Below are positions 14,248 through 21,398 of a DNA stretch of 22,335 nucleotides, in pieces. The translations under genes were made by a program, and so were the position numbers. How positions within the stretch are numbered: position 1 is the stretch's first letter; every line of letters starts with the position of its first letter. The notes below the pieces were generated by a model, which was given only the letters and a program-made list of their open reading frames with translations, ran no database searches and was not told the DNA's origin. Where the stretch lies: the NCBI GenBank assembly GCA_022701925.1, contig JAKONM010000074.1, positions 1 through 22,335 on the forward strand. Reading direction: 5' to 3'. The stretch comes from Microbacteriaceae bacterium. GTDB taxonomy: Bacteria > Actinomycetota > Actinomycetes > Actinomycetales > Microbacteriaceae.

Positions 14248-15257
14248 TCGACGTCCGCCTTCTTGATCTGCTGGTAGAGCACCGTGGACACGATGACGAG
14301 GACCGCGGTCATCATGAACGCGATCGCCGTCGCGGGCCCGGTCTGGAGGTTCTGGAACGCGTACTGGTAGGCGAGGATGATCAGCGAGGTCGTCGCCCCC
14401 GTGACGCCCGTGGACGGCCCGCCCTGCGTCAGCAGGAAGATCGTCGGGAAGTCGTTCACGCAGAAGATCGTCATCAGGACCCAGCTGATGAACGTCGTGC
14501 GGCTGATGATCGGCAGCGTCACGCCGGTGAACGCCTGCCACCCCGTCGCGCCGTCCATCTTCGAGGCCTCGTAGACGTTCGTGTCCACGCTGGCCAGCGC
14601 CGACGACATCATCATCATCATGAACGGGAAGCTGATCCAGACCTTGAAGACGCACACGACGACCTGAGCGAGCACGGGGTCGCCGAGGAAGTTCACGTCG
14701 TTCATGCCGAAGAACCCGAGGATCACGGGCACCGGCGACTGCGGCGTCGCGACCAGCCAGTTCCAGGCCGTGGCCGAGACCACGACCGGCACGATCCAGG
14801 GCAGCAGCAGCAGCACCTTGAAGACCGTGTTGCCGGGGATGCGGGTTCGCAGCAGCAGCGCCAGCGCGAGGCCGACGATCCACGAGCCGAAGACGCCGAC
14901 GACGGTGAAGATCAGGGTGAAGATCGCCGCCTGCCCGACGAGGGGCGCGACCGCCTCGGACGTGAAGACGTCGAGGTAGTTCTGCAGGCCGACGAACGGG
15001 GCGTCGGTGGGCAGCGTCGACGGGGTGCCGTTCTGCAGCGACTGGATGAACGCGTAGACGACGGGGAACAGGTTCAGCAGCACCAGCAGCAGCAGCGACG
15101 GCAGCGCGAAGAGCGCCAGCGTCAGGCCGGCGCGCCCCAGGGGGGAGCGCCGGCGGCCGGTCGCCGGCGCGACGGGGCCGTCGGGACGGCCCCGTCCGCC
15201 GGCGCCCACGCCGCGCCTCGCCTGCTGCATCCGTTCGGTGACGGTGTCGAGCGCCAT
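14244..15257 (-). CDS. Carbohydrate ABC transporter permease (MalF/UgpA type)
   Basis: A 337-residue sugar-importer permease. It has an arginine- and glycine-rich cytoplasmic N-terminus of about 40 residues, then 'AGLTLALFALPSLLLLVLLNLFPVVYAFIQSL' as the first helix and about five further helices. The EAA loop is 'VYEASKMDGATGWQAFTGVTLPIIS', the match for a MalK-type ATPase. The unusual 'FPFMMMMMSSAL' methionine run lies just before it. The ATG has AGGAGG 8 bases upstream. It follows the binding-protein gene after 46 bp and overlaps the next permease by four bases. No ATPase gene is present in the window, so a shared MsmK/MalK-type subunit encoded elsewhere is presumably used. Confidence 0.93.
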   Translation of the reverse strand: MALDTVTERMQQARRGVGAGGRGRPDGPVAPATGRRRSPLGRAGLTLALFALPSLLLLVLLNLFPVVYAFIQSLQNGTPSTLPTDAPFVGLQNYLDVFTSEAVAPLVGQAAIFTLIFTVVGVFGSWIVGLALALLLRTRIPGNTVFKVLLLLPWIVPVVVSATAWNWLVATPQSPVPVILGFFGMNDVNFLGDPVLAQVVVCVFKVWISFPFMMMMMSSALASVDTNVYEASKMDGATGWQAFTGVTLPIISRTTFISWVLMTIFCVNDFPTIFLLTQGGPSTGVTGATTSLIILAYQYAFQNLQTGPATAIAFMMTAVLVIVSTVLYQQIKKADVE

Positions 15258-15303
15258 CAGGTGGTCCTCCTGGTCTCTTCTTCGAGCAGGCGAGGCATTG
15301 CGG

Positions 15304-16623
15304 TCAGGCCGACTTCAGCGCGTTCTGCAGCGTCGTCAGCGCGGCCTTGGCGGTGGTCTTGCCGGCCAGGATGGTCTGCGCGAAGTTGATCATCGGCTGC
15401 GTGCCGTCGACCTTCGTCACGTTCAGGAAGACCGTGTTCTGCCCCGGGGCGCCCCACGTCTTCGAGATGGGCTGCCAGTCCGTGACGATCTTCGTCGTCT
15501 TGGGGTCGTCGGCGTACGCCTCCTTGACGATGGACTGCAGCGGGGCCAGGCCGATGCCGGTCTTCTTGGTCCAGAGCGTCTTCATGTTCTGGTAGTAGTA
15601 CGTCAGGAACGCCTCCGACGCCGCCTGGCTGGGGGTGTTCTTGTACATCATGATGTTGTTCGGGAAGTAGAGCGCGCCCTTCTCGCCCGAGGGCCCGGTC
15701 AGCGGCGTGCCGACCTCGAGGTTGTTCGCGACCGAGGAGTTCACGTTCGCCGGGGTGCCCGCGCCGTCCCAGATCATGCCGAACTTGTTCGCGTTCATCT
15801 GCGAGTAGGCGTTCGCCGACGTGTAGGTGCCGGAGCGCGGGTCGACGTAGCCGTTCTTGACCAGGCCGATGACCCACTCCATGGCCTCGATGTTGGCGTC
15901 GGTGACCGCGTCCACGTTCTGGTCGCCGTCGAACAGGCCGCCGCCGTTGTTGATCATGTGCGCCACCAGGGTGTGGCCGCCCGTGAAGGCGCCGGCCCCG
16001 GAGTAGGTGCCGTAGCCGTAGACGCCCAGCTTCTTCAGGCCCTTGCAGGCGGCCTCGAACTCGTCCCAGGTGGTCGGCGCGCTGACGCCGGCCTTCTCGA
16101 GCAGGTCCTTGCGGTACCAGAACAGGCGCATGTCGAGGTTGTAGGGGACGGCGGCGTAGCCGTTGTCCGTCTTCAGGGTGTCGACGAGGCCCGGCAGGAA
16201 GTCGTCGTAGATGCCGTTCTTCTTCCACGAGTCGAGCAGGTCGTCCGCGTAGGCGATCTTGCCCTGGCTCTCGAACAGGAAGGCCTGCGTGCCGCCGCCG
16301 GAGCTGACGGCGGGGCCCGTGTTCGCCGCGACCGCGGTGGAGTAGGTCTGGGTGAAGTTGGCCCACTGGACCTGGCGGTACTGGACCGTTCCGAAGCCGC
16401 TCTTCGGCTTGTAGGCCTTGGAGATGCGCTGGTCCTCCGTGAGGAAGGCCGGGGCGCCCCAGGGCTGGTTCCAGAACTTCAGGGGCTGGCCCGCGTTGCC
16501 GCTGGCGCCGCCGCCGCTCCCTCCGGAGCTGCAGGCGGCGAGGAGGCCGACGGCCGCCGCGCTGCCGGCTGCGCCGAGCAGCGTGCGGCGGGTGAATGCG
16601 GAACCGGTGATTCGAGATGCCAT
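15304..16623 (-). CDS. Extracellular sugar-binding lipoprotein of the ABC importer
   Basis: A 439-residue solute-binding protein of the family-1 (MalE-like) sugar type. The N-terminus combines a twin arginine (R12, R13 in 'SAFTRRTLLG') with a hydrophobic stretch and the lipobox 'LLAAC' (lipidated C31), then a glycine/serine linker, so it is probably exported, perhaps by the Tat route, and tethered to the outer face of the membrane. The mature part includes 'YNLDMRLFWYRKDLLEKAGVSAPTTWDEFEAACKGLKKLG' and 'NKFGMIWDGAGTPANVNSSV', characteristic of this class. It leads the importer operon and is divergent from the ROK regulator across a 204-bp gap with a likely promoter and operator. An AGAGGA site lies 8 bases upstream. 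The ligand is unknown; context suggests a glycoside or oligosaccharide. Confidence 0.93.
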   Translation of the reverse strand: MASRITGSAFTRRTLLGAAGSAAAVGLLAACSSGGSGGGASGNAGQPLKFWNQPWGAPAFLTEDQRISKAYKPKSGFGTVQYRQVQWANFTQTYSTAVAANTGPAVSSGGGTQAFLFESQGKIAYADDLLDSWKKNGIYDDFLPGLVDTLKTDNGYAAVPYNLDMRLFWYRKDLLEKAGVSAPTTWDEFEAACKGLKKLGVYGYGTYSGAGAFTGGHTLVAHMINNGGGLFDGDQNVDAVTDANIEAMEWVIGLVKNGYVDPRSGTYTSANAYSQMNANKFGMIWDGAGTPANVNSSVANNLEVGTPLTGPSGEKGALYFPNNIMMYKNTPSQAASEAFLTYYYQNMKTLWTKKTGIGLAPLQSIVKEAYADDPKTTKIVTDWQPISKTWGAPGQNTVFLNVTKVDGTQPMINFAQTILAGKTTAKAALTTLQNALKSA

Positions 16624-16724
16624 GAGCGGTGTCCTCTCCGACGGGGCGTCGTCGCCTCGCGTCGTCGTTCGTCGTCGAACTGCTGTGTCGACCTCTCCGC
16701 GCAGGCGCGGTCGGATCGGCGCTC

Positions 16725-16753
16725 AGTTTTGTTGCCGGTCGCGGCAATGTCAA
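16725..16753 (-). promoter_or_regulatory. Sigma-70-like promoter of the importer operon
   Basis: On the minus strand TTGACA (16748-16753) is a perfect -35 hexamer, followed after 17 bases by AAAACT (16725-16730) as a weaker -10. It lies about 100 bp upstream of the binding-protein ATG. The surrounding sequence is markedly AT-richer than the rest of the window. Confidence 0.55.
16732..16747. promoter_or_regulatory. Candidate operator inside the importer promoter
   Basis: TTGCCG (16732-16737) and CGGCAA (16742-16747) form a perfect 6-bp inverted repeat with a 4-nt centre, filling the spacer between the proposed -35 and -10. A second, offset inverted pair, GTTTTGTTG (16726-16734) and CAACGAAAAC (16751-16760), brackets it. 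A bound repressor would block RNA polymerase directly. The divergent ROK regulator is the natural candidate. Confidence 0.5.
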
Positions 16754-16827
16754 CGAAAACTTCCGGTGTTTCCCGGCGACCATCGCCGCGCCCTCGCCAC
16801 CGTCCTGCCGCGGGCGGCCCGCTCCCT

Positions 16828-18021
16828 ATGCTGACGCGCGTGTCGTTCCAGGGACCCGCCCCGCAGCTGGGCGGGCGCAACGACCAGCTGCGCCGGCACA
16901 ACCTGGGGCTCGTGCTGCGCCGCGTGCACCTGGCGCCCGCCACCCGCAGCGAGCTGACGCGCGAGAGCGGGTTGAACCGCAGCACCATCGCCGCGCTGGT
17001 GCAGGAGCTGCAGGAGCGGCGCCTGGTCGTGGAGGAGGAGCCGAGCGGCAACGGCGCCGTCGGCCGTCCGAGCCCGCTGGTGCGGCCCAGCGACGTGCCG
17101 GTGGCCATCGCGGTGAACCCCGAGGTCGACGCGGTGACGGTCGCGCTGGTGCGGCTGGGCGGGCGGGTGCTGGCCCGGCGGCGCGTGCCGTTCGACGCCC
17201 GGCCCAGCGTGCAGGAGGCGGCGGAGACCGCGGCGGCGGCGGTGGCGGAGATGCTGGCGGCGGACCCGGGGGAGCACGTGGTCGCCGGCGCCGGCGTCGC
17301 GGTGCCCGGCATCGTGCGCCGCGGCGACGGCGTGGCCCGCCTGGCGCCGCACCTGGGCTGGCGGGACGAGCCGGTGGCGCAGCGGTTCGCCGAGGTGCTG
17401 GGGCAGCCGGTCGCGGTGGCGAACGACGGCTCGCTCGGCGCGCGCGCCGAGTGGCAGTTCGGCGCCGGCCGCGGCGTGGTCGACCTGGTCTTCCTGAACG
17501 GCGGCGCCAGCGGCATCGGCGGCGGCGTGATCGCCGGCGGCGTGCCGATCGAGGGCGCCACCGGCCACGCCGGCGAGTTCGGGCACGCCACGGTGCGCCG
17601 CGGCGGGCGGCTCGACACGATCGGGGCCCGCGGTACCCTGGAGTCGGAGGTGCGGCGCGACGCCCTGCTGTCGGTGCTCGGCCTGACCCGCGCGGACCCG
17701 GACCGCCTGGAGGCCGCGCTGGCGGCCGACCGCTCCGACGCCGTGCGGGCGGAGGTGCGGCGCCAGGTGGACGTGCTGGCCGCCGCCATCGGCGACGCGG
17801 TGGCCCTGCTGAACCCGGCGCGCGTCGTGCTCGGCGGCTTCCTGGGGGCGCTGGCGGCGGCGGCGCCCACCCGGCTGCGGCGCGAGGTGGCGCTGCGCGT
17901 GCTGCCGACGCTGGGGGAGACGGTGGACGTGCGCCGTGCCGAGCTGGGCTCGGACCTGCTGCTGATCGGCGCGGCGGAGCCCGCCTTCGCGCGCCTGCTG
18001 ACCTCCGGGCCCGCGGGCTGA
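16828..18021 (+). CDS. ROK-family transcriptional regulator
   Basis: A 397-residue repressor: an N-terminal winged helix ('NDQLRRHNLGLVLRRVHLAPATRSELTRESGLNRSTIAALVQELQERRLVVEE', about residues 18-70) fused to a ROK sugar-kinase-like domain. That domain shows 'GVAVPGIV', 'VANDGSLGARAEWQFGAGRGVVDLVFLNGGASGIGGGVIAGGVPIEGATGHAGEFGH' and the C-terminal 'LLNPARVVLGGFLGAL'. The histidine of GEFGH is kept, but the following CxCGxxGC zinc motif of most ROK proteins is absent: that stretch reads 'RRGGRLDTIGARGTLES' with no cysteine. The ATG at 16828 has a poor ribosome-binding site; the GTG at 16840 is an alternative. XylR/NagC-type relatives repress sugar genes. Its divergent position suggests control of the importer operon and itself. 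Confidence 0.9.
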   Translation: MLTRVSFQGPAPQLGGRNDQLRRHNLGLVLRRVHLAPATRSELTRESGLNRSTIAALVQELQERRLVVEEEPSGNGAVGRPSPLVRPSDVPVAIAVNPEVDAVTVALVRLGGRVLARRRVPFDARPSVQEAAETAAAAVAEMLAADPGEHVVAGAGVAVPGIVRRGDGVARLAPHLGWRDEPVAQRFAEVLGQPVAVANDGSLGARAEWQFGAGRGVVDLVFLNGGASGIGGGVIAGGVPIEGATGHAGEFGHATVRRGGRLDTIGARGTLESEVRRDALLSVLGLTRADPDRLEAALAADRSDAVRAEVRRQVDVLAAAIGDAVALLNPARVVLGGFLGALAAAAPTRLRREVALRVLPTLGETVDVRRAELGSDLLLIGAAEPAFARLLTSGPAG

Positions 18022-18034
18022 CGCCGCCGCCGGG

Positions 18035-19156
18035 TCAGGCGGGCGGCGCGGTGCTGGCCCGCACGACCAGGTGCGTCGCCAGCTCGAGGCGCTGCTGCTC
18101 CACGCGCTCGCCGTCCGCCAGTCGCAGCACGATGCGGGTGGCCTCGGCCGCCATCCGTCGGATGGGCTGGTGCACCGTCGTCAGCGCCGGTCGTGCCCAC
18201 TCCGCCACCGTGGCGTCGTCGTACCCGACCACCGAGAGGTCCTCCGGCACCCGCAGCCCCAGCTCGGTCGCCGCGCCGATCACGCCGATCGCCTGCAGGT
18301 CGTTGCCCGCGACGACCGCCGTCGGGCGGTCGGAGCCGGCCAGCATCCGCTGCGCGGCGACCCGCCCGCCCTCGGTCTGGAATTCGCCGGTGCGCACCCA
18401 GTCGTCCCGCACGGGCAGCCGGGCCGACGACATCGCCGAGCGGAAGCCGTCCAGCCGCGCCAGCGAGCACAGCATGCGGTCCGGCCCGCTGATCGCGGCG
18501 ATCCGCGTGTGCCCCAGCTGGATCACGTGGCGGGTGGCGGCGAGTCCGCCCGCCCAGTTCGTGGAGCCCACGGAGGCGACGCCCGCGGGCAGCTCGCCGG
18601 CCGGGTCGATCACCGCGAAGGGGATGCTGCGGGAGGTCAGCTGATCCGCCAGCCGCGGCGCGGGCTCGGTGGACACCAGCAGCACCGCGACCGGCTTGCG
18701 CCGCAGCACGCCGGACAGCCAGTCGGCGTCGGGCTGCCCGCGGGTGCCGCTGGGCGAGAGCACCAGGCTGAGCCCCCGCTCCTGCGCCACCCGCTGCACG
18801 CCGGTGAGGATCTCGCTGCCCCACGGGTTCGACAGGTCCGAGAAGACCAGCTCGAGCAGCGACGACTCGCGGGAGGCCGAGCCCCGGCGCCGGTAGGCGT
18901 GCGCGTCGAGCAGCTGCTCCACGCGCTGCCTCGTCGCGGGCGCCACGTCGCTGTGCCCGTTCAGCACCTTCGAGATCGTCGACAGGGAGACGCCCGCCTC
19001 GCCGGCGAGCATCGCCAGGGTGGTCCGCGAGGGGCGCGGGCCGGTGTCGAGGGCGGTCAGGGCGGCCTCCAGGGTGCGGGGTGGGGCCCACAGTGTTTCG
19101 AAAGTTTCGACCTCCGCGCAAGTGGCATCGCGGTCGAAACGGCGGTGAGCGCTCAC
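18035..19156 (-). CDS. LacI-family transcriptional regulator
   Basis: A LacI/GalR repressor. The helix-turn-helix 'TTLAMLAGEAGVSLSTISKVLNGHSDVAPATRQRVEQLL' is followed by a complete sugar-binding domain ('SLLELVFSDLSNPWGSEILTGVQRVAQERG', 'IRRMAAEATRIVLRLADG'). The start is uncertain: family members begin about five residues before the helix-turn-helix, but no ATG, GTG or TTG is available there. The GTG at 19156 has GAGGG 7 bases upstream and gives 373 residues with about 40 extra N-terminal residues; an ATG at 19186 is also open, and a CTG start nearer the helix-turn-helix is possible. The gene converges on the ROK gene with 13 bp between and is divergent from alditol oxidase. Its 5' region carries operator-like repeats, so autoregulation and control of the alditol oxidase operon are likely. 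Confidence 0.9.
   Translation of the reverse strand: MSAHRRFDRDATCAEVETFETLWAPPRTLEAALTALDTGPRPSRTTLAMLAGEAGVSLSTISKVLNGHSDVAPATRQRVEQLLDAHAYRRRGSASRESSLLELVFSDLSNPWGSEILTGVQRVAQERGLSLVLSPSGTRGQPDADWLSGVLRRKPVAVLLVSTEPAPRLADQLTSRSIPFAVIDPAGELPAGVASVGSTNWAGGLAATRHVIQLGHTRIAAISGPDRMLCSLARLDGFRSAMSSARLPVRDDWVRTGEFQTEGGRVAAQRMLAGSDRPTAVVAGNDLQAIGVIGAATELGLRVPEDLSVVGYDDATVAEWARPALTTVHQPIRRMAAEATRIVLRLADGERVEQQRLELATHLVVRASTAPPA
19095..19140. promoter_or_regulatory. GTTTCGA repeat cluster, candidate repressor binding sites
   Basis: GTTTCGA occurs directly at 19095-19101 and 19104-19110 and inverted (TCGAAAC) at 19134-19140. Within this, TTTCGAAA (19096-19103) is a perfect 8-bp palindrome, and GTTTCGACC (19104-19112) is an exact inverted match to GGTCGAAAC (19132-19140). 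The cluster lies just upstream of the LacI helix-turn-helix coding region. Confidence 0.45.
19145..19156. promoter_or_regulatory. GTGAGCGCTCAC, LacI-type operator-like palindrome
   Basis: This perfect 12-bp palindrome is identical to the core of the symmetric 'ideal' lac operator. It lies 57 bp upstream of the alditol oxidase ATG and covers the likely GTG start of the LacI gene. A CAGAAT hexamer at 19176-19181 could be the -10 of the alditol oxidase promoter, placing the palindrome over its -35 region. Confidence 0.5.
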
Positions 19157-19212
19157 GAGCGGGCCCTCGGACCGGCAGAATCGCATCGTCCCTTTCGGCA
19201 CGAGGAGGTCCG

Positions 19213-20460
19213 ATGCGGAACTGGTCCGGCACGGTGGAGTACCAGGCGGCGGGTTTCGAGCAGCCCCGCACGGTGGAGCAGCTGCAGGAGGTCGTGGCGC
19301 GCTCGCCGCGCATCCGGGCGCTCGGCACGCGGCACTCCTTCAACGCGATCGCCGACACGGAGGGCGTGCTGGTGACCACCACCGGCATCGAGCCCGAGTT
19401 CGAGCTGGACGCGGAGCGGCGGATCGTGCGGCTGGGGTCCGGCGCGCGGTACGCCGCGCTCGCGACCTTCCTGACCGACGAGGGATGGGCGCTGCACAAC
19501 ATGGGCTCGCTGCCCCACATCTCCGTCGGCGGCGCGGTGGCCACCGGCACGCACGGCTCCGGAGCCGCGAACGGCAGCCTGGCCACCGCGGTGCGCGGCC
19601 TGCAGATCGTCGGACCGGACGGCGCGCTGCGCTGGGTGCGCGCGGGGGAGGAGGGCTTCGACGGGTCCGTCGTGGCCCTGGGCGCCCTGGGCGTGGTCGC
19701 CCGGCTCGAGGTCGCGGTGGAGCCCGGCTACCTGGTGCGCCAGGACGTCTACCGCGGGCTCGACTGGGAGGTGCTGCTGGCCGACGTCGCCGCGGTCACC
19801 GACGCCGCGTACAGCGTCAGCGTCTTCACCGACTGGCTGTCGCCGACCATCGACCAGGTGTGGGTGAAGCGCCGGGTCGCGAGCGTCGACGAGGCGGTGC
19901 CCGACGAGCTCGCCGGCGCGCGGCGCTCGGGCAGCGCCGTGCAGATCATCGAGTCCGCGGAGGACAACACCACGCAGCAGGGCGTCGCCGGCGCCTGGTC
20001 CGCCCACCTGCCGCACTTCCGCATCGACTCGACGCCCAGCAAGGGCGACGAGATCCAGACCGAGTACTTCGTCGGCAAGGCCGACGCGGCCGATGCGCTG
20101 CGGGCGGTGCGCGCGCTCGCCGAGGAGATCCACCCGCACCTGCTCGTCACCGAGCTGCGCACCATCGCGGCCGACCGGCTGTGGCTCAGCGAGGCCTCGG
20201 AGCGGGAGTCGCTGGCGATCCACTTCACGTTCAAGAACGAGCCGGCCGCGGTGCAGGCGCTCTGCACGCGGATCGAGGCGGCGCTGGCGCCCTTCGCGCC
20301 GCGGCCCCACTGGGGCAAGGTGCACACCGTGGACGCCGCGGCGATCGCGGACCGCTACCCGCGCCTCCCCGACTTCCAGGCGCTGCGCGCCGAGGCGGAC
20401 CCGCAGGGCAAGTTCGGCGGCCCGGCGCTCGACGCGCTGATCGGCGCGGTGCGGGCATGA
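19213..20460 (+). CDS. aldO: Alditol (xylitol/sorbitol) oxidase, FAD-dependent
   Basis: A 415-residue flavoprotein of the VAO/PCMH family that oxidises the terminal hydroxyl of alditols such as xylitol and sorbitol to the aldose, producing H2O2. It matches Streptomyces AldO along its length: 'ALGTRHSFNAIADT' contains H41, equivalent to the histidine that binds FAD covalently, then 'NMGSLPHISVGGAVATGTHGSGAANGSLATAVRG', 'ALGALGVVARLEVAVEPGY', 'AYSVSVFTDWLSPTIDQVWVKRR' and the ending 'RPHWGKVHTV...YPRLPDFQALR'. It is probably cytoplasmic, with no signal peptide. The ATG at 19213 follows GAGGAGG closely and gives the family N-terminus 'MRNWSGTVEY'. Its stop overlaps the aldose epimerase start by four bases, so the aldehyde product can pass to sugar metabolism. 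It is probably controlled by the divergent LacI protein. Confidence 0.92.
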   Translation: MRNWSGTVEYQAAGFEQPRTVEQLQEVVARSPRIRALGTRHSFNAIADTEGVLVTTTGIEPEFELDAERRIVRLGSGARYAALATFLTDEGWALHNMGSLPHISVGGAVATGTHGSGAANGSLATAVRGLQIVGPDGALRWVRAGEEGFDGSVVALGALGVVARLEVAVEPGYLVRQDVYRGLDWEVLLADVAAVTDAAYSVSVFTDWLSPTIDQVWVKRRVASVDEAVPDELAGARRSGSAVQIIESAEDNTTQQGVAGAWSAHLPHFRIDSTPSKGDEIQTEYFVGKADAADALRAVRALAEEIHPHLLVTELRTIAADRLWLSEASERESLAIHFTFKNEPAAVQALCTRIEAALAPFAPRPHWGKVHTVDAAAIADRYPRLPDFQALRAEADPQGKFGGPALDALIGAVRA

Positions 20461-21374
20461 GCGACGGCACACCGGTCAGCGGCGCGCGGATCCCGCTGCG
20501 GCACGGGGCCTACGCGGCCGAGATCGCGACGGTCGGTGCCACCCTGCGCTCCCTGACGCACGACGGACGCGACCTGGTCGTGCCCTTCGCCGAGGACGAG
20601 CTGCGCCCGCTGTACCGGGGCGTCGTGCTGGTGCCCTGGCCGAACCGGGTGGTCGACGGACGCTACGCGTTCGACGGTGGGGAGCAGCAGCTGGCGCTGA
20701 CGGAGCCCGACCGGGGCCACGCGCTGCACGGCCTGGCCTGCTGGAGCGACTACCGCGTCGTGACGCGCACCTCCTCCTCCGTGCTGCTCGAGACCGTGGT
20801 GGTGCCGCAGGCCGGCTACCCGCACCGGCTGCGGGTGGAGGTCGAGCACCGGCTCGGCGACGAGGGCCTGGTGACGACCGTCAGCGCCTGGAACACCGGC
20901 CCCACCCGCGCGCCCTACGGCGCCTCGGGCCACCCCTACCTGGTCGGCGGCGAGGGACGCGTGGACGACTGGACGCTGCAGCTGGGGGCTGCGCGCGTGC
21001 TGACGGTGGACCCCGAGCGGCTGATCCCCCGGGGGCTCGAGGACGTCGCCGGCGGCCCGTTCGACTTCGCGGCGCCCCGCGGCGTCGGCGACCTGTTCAT
21101 CGACCACGCCCTCACGGGGCTGGTGGAGTCGGACGGCGCGTTCCGCGCGGTGGTCCGGGCGGCGGACGGCCGCGGCGTCGAGATGGTGTGGGACGCGGCC
21201 GCGCCGTGGGTCCAGGTGCACACCGGCGACCGCCCCGAGCCGGAGTACGACCGCCGCGGCCTCGCGGTCGAGCCGATGACCTGCCCGCCCGACGCCTTCA
21301 ACTCCGGCACCGACCTTGTCGTGCTGGAGCCGGGCGACTCGCACCGGGTCGCCTGGAGCATCGCCGCGGTCTGA
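20457..21374 (+). CDS. Aldose 1-epimerase (mutarotase) family protein
   Basis: A 305-residue beta-sandwich epimerase interconverting alpha and beta anomers of aldoses. Active-site motifs are present: 'LVPWPNRVVDGRYAF' (substrate-binding Arg/Asn), 'HALHGLA' and 'GASGHPYL' (the two histidines) and 'LAVEPMTCPPDAFNSGTDLVVLEPG' (the catalytic glutamate in AVEPM). The length fits the actinobacterial YihR-like/GalM family. It is translationally coupled to alditol oxidase through an ATGA overlap and converges on the alpha-xylosidase with 24 bp between. Together these genes suggest handling of free aldoses released by hydrolysis or by alditol oxidation. The anomeric substrate cannot be specified. Confidence 0.9.
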   Translation: MSDGTPVSGARIPLRHGAYAAEIATVGATLRSLTHDGRDLVVPFAEDELRPLYRGVVLVPWPNRVVDGRYAFDGGEQQLALTEPDRGHALHGLACWSDYRVVTRTSSSVLLETVVVPQAGYPHRLRVEVEHRLGDEGLVTTVSAWNTGPTRAPYGASGHPYLVGGEGRVDDWTLQLGAARVLTVDPERLIPRGLEDVAGGPFDFAAPRGVGDLFIDHALTGLVESDGAFRAVVRAADGRGVEMVWDAAAPWVQVHTGDRPEPEYDRRGLAVEPMTCPPDAFNSGTDLVVLEPGDSHRVAWSIAAV

Positions 21375-21398
21375 CGCGGTGCCGGTCCCGGCGGCCCC

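Noticed and set aside
15257..16783. Alternative 508-residue minus-strand frame over the binding-protein gene
   Set aside because: The competing frame encodes a recognisable solute-binding lipoprotein with a proper signal and ribosome-binding site; this one does not.
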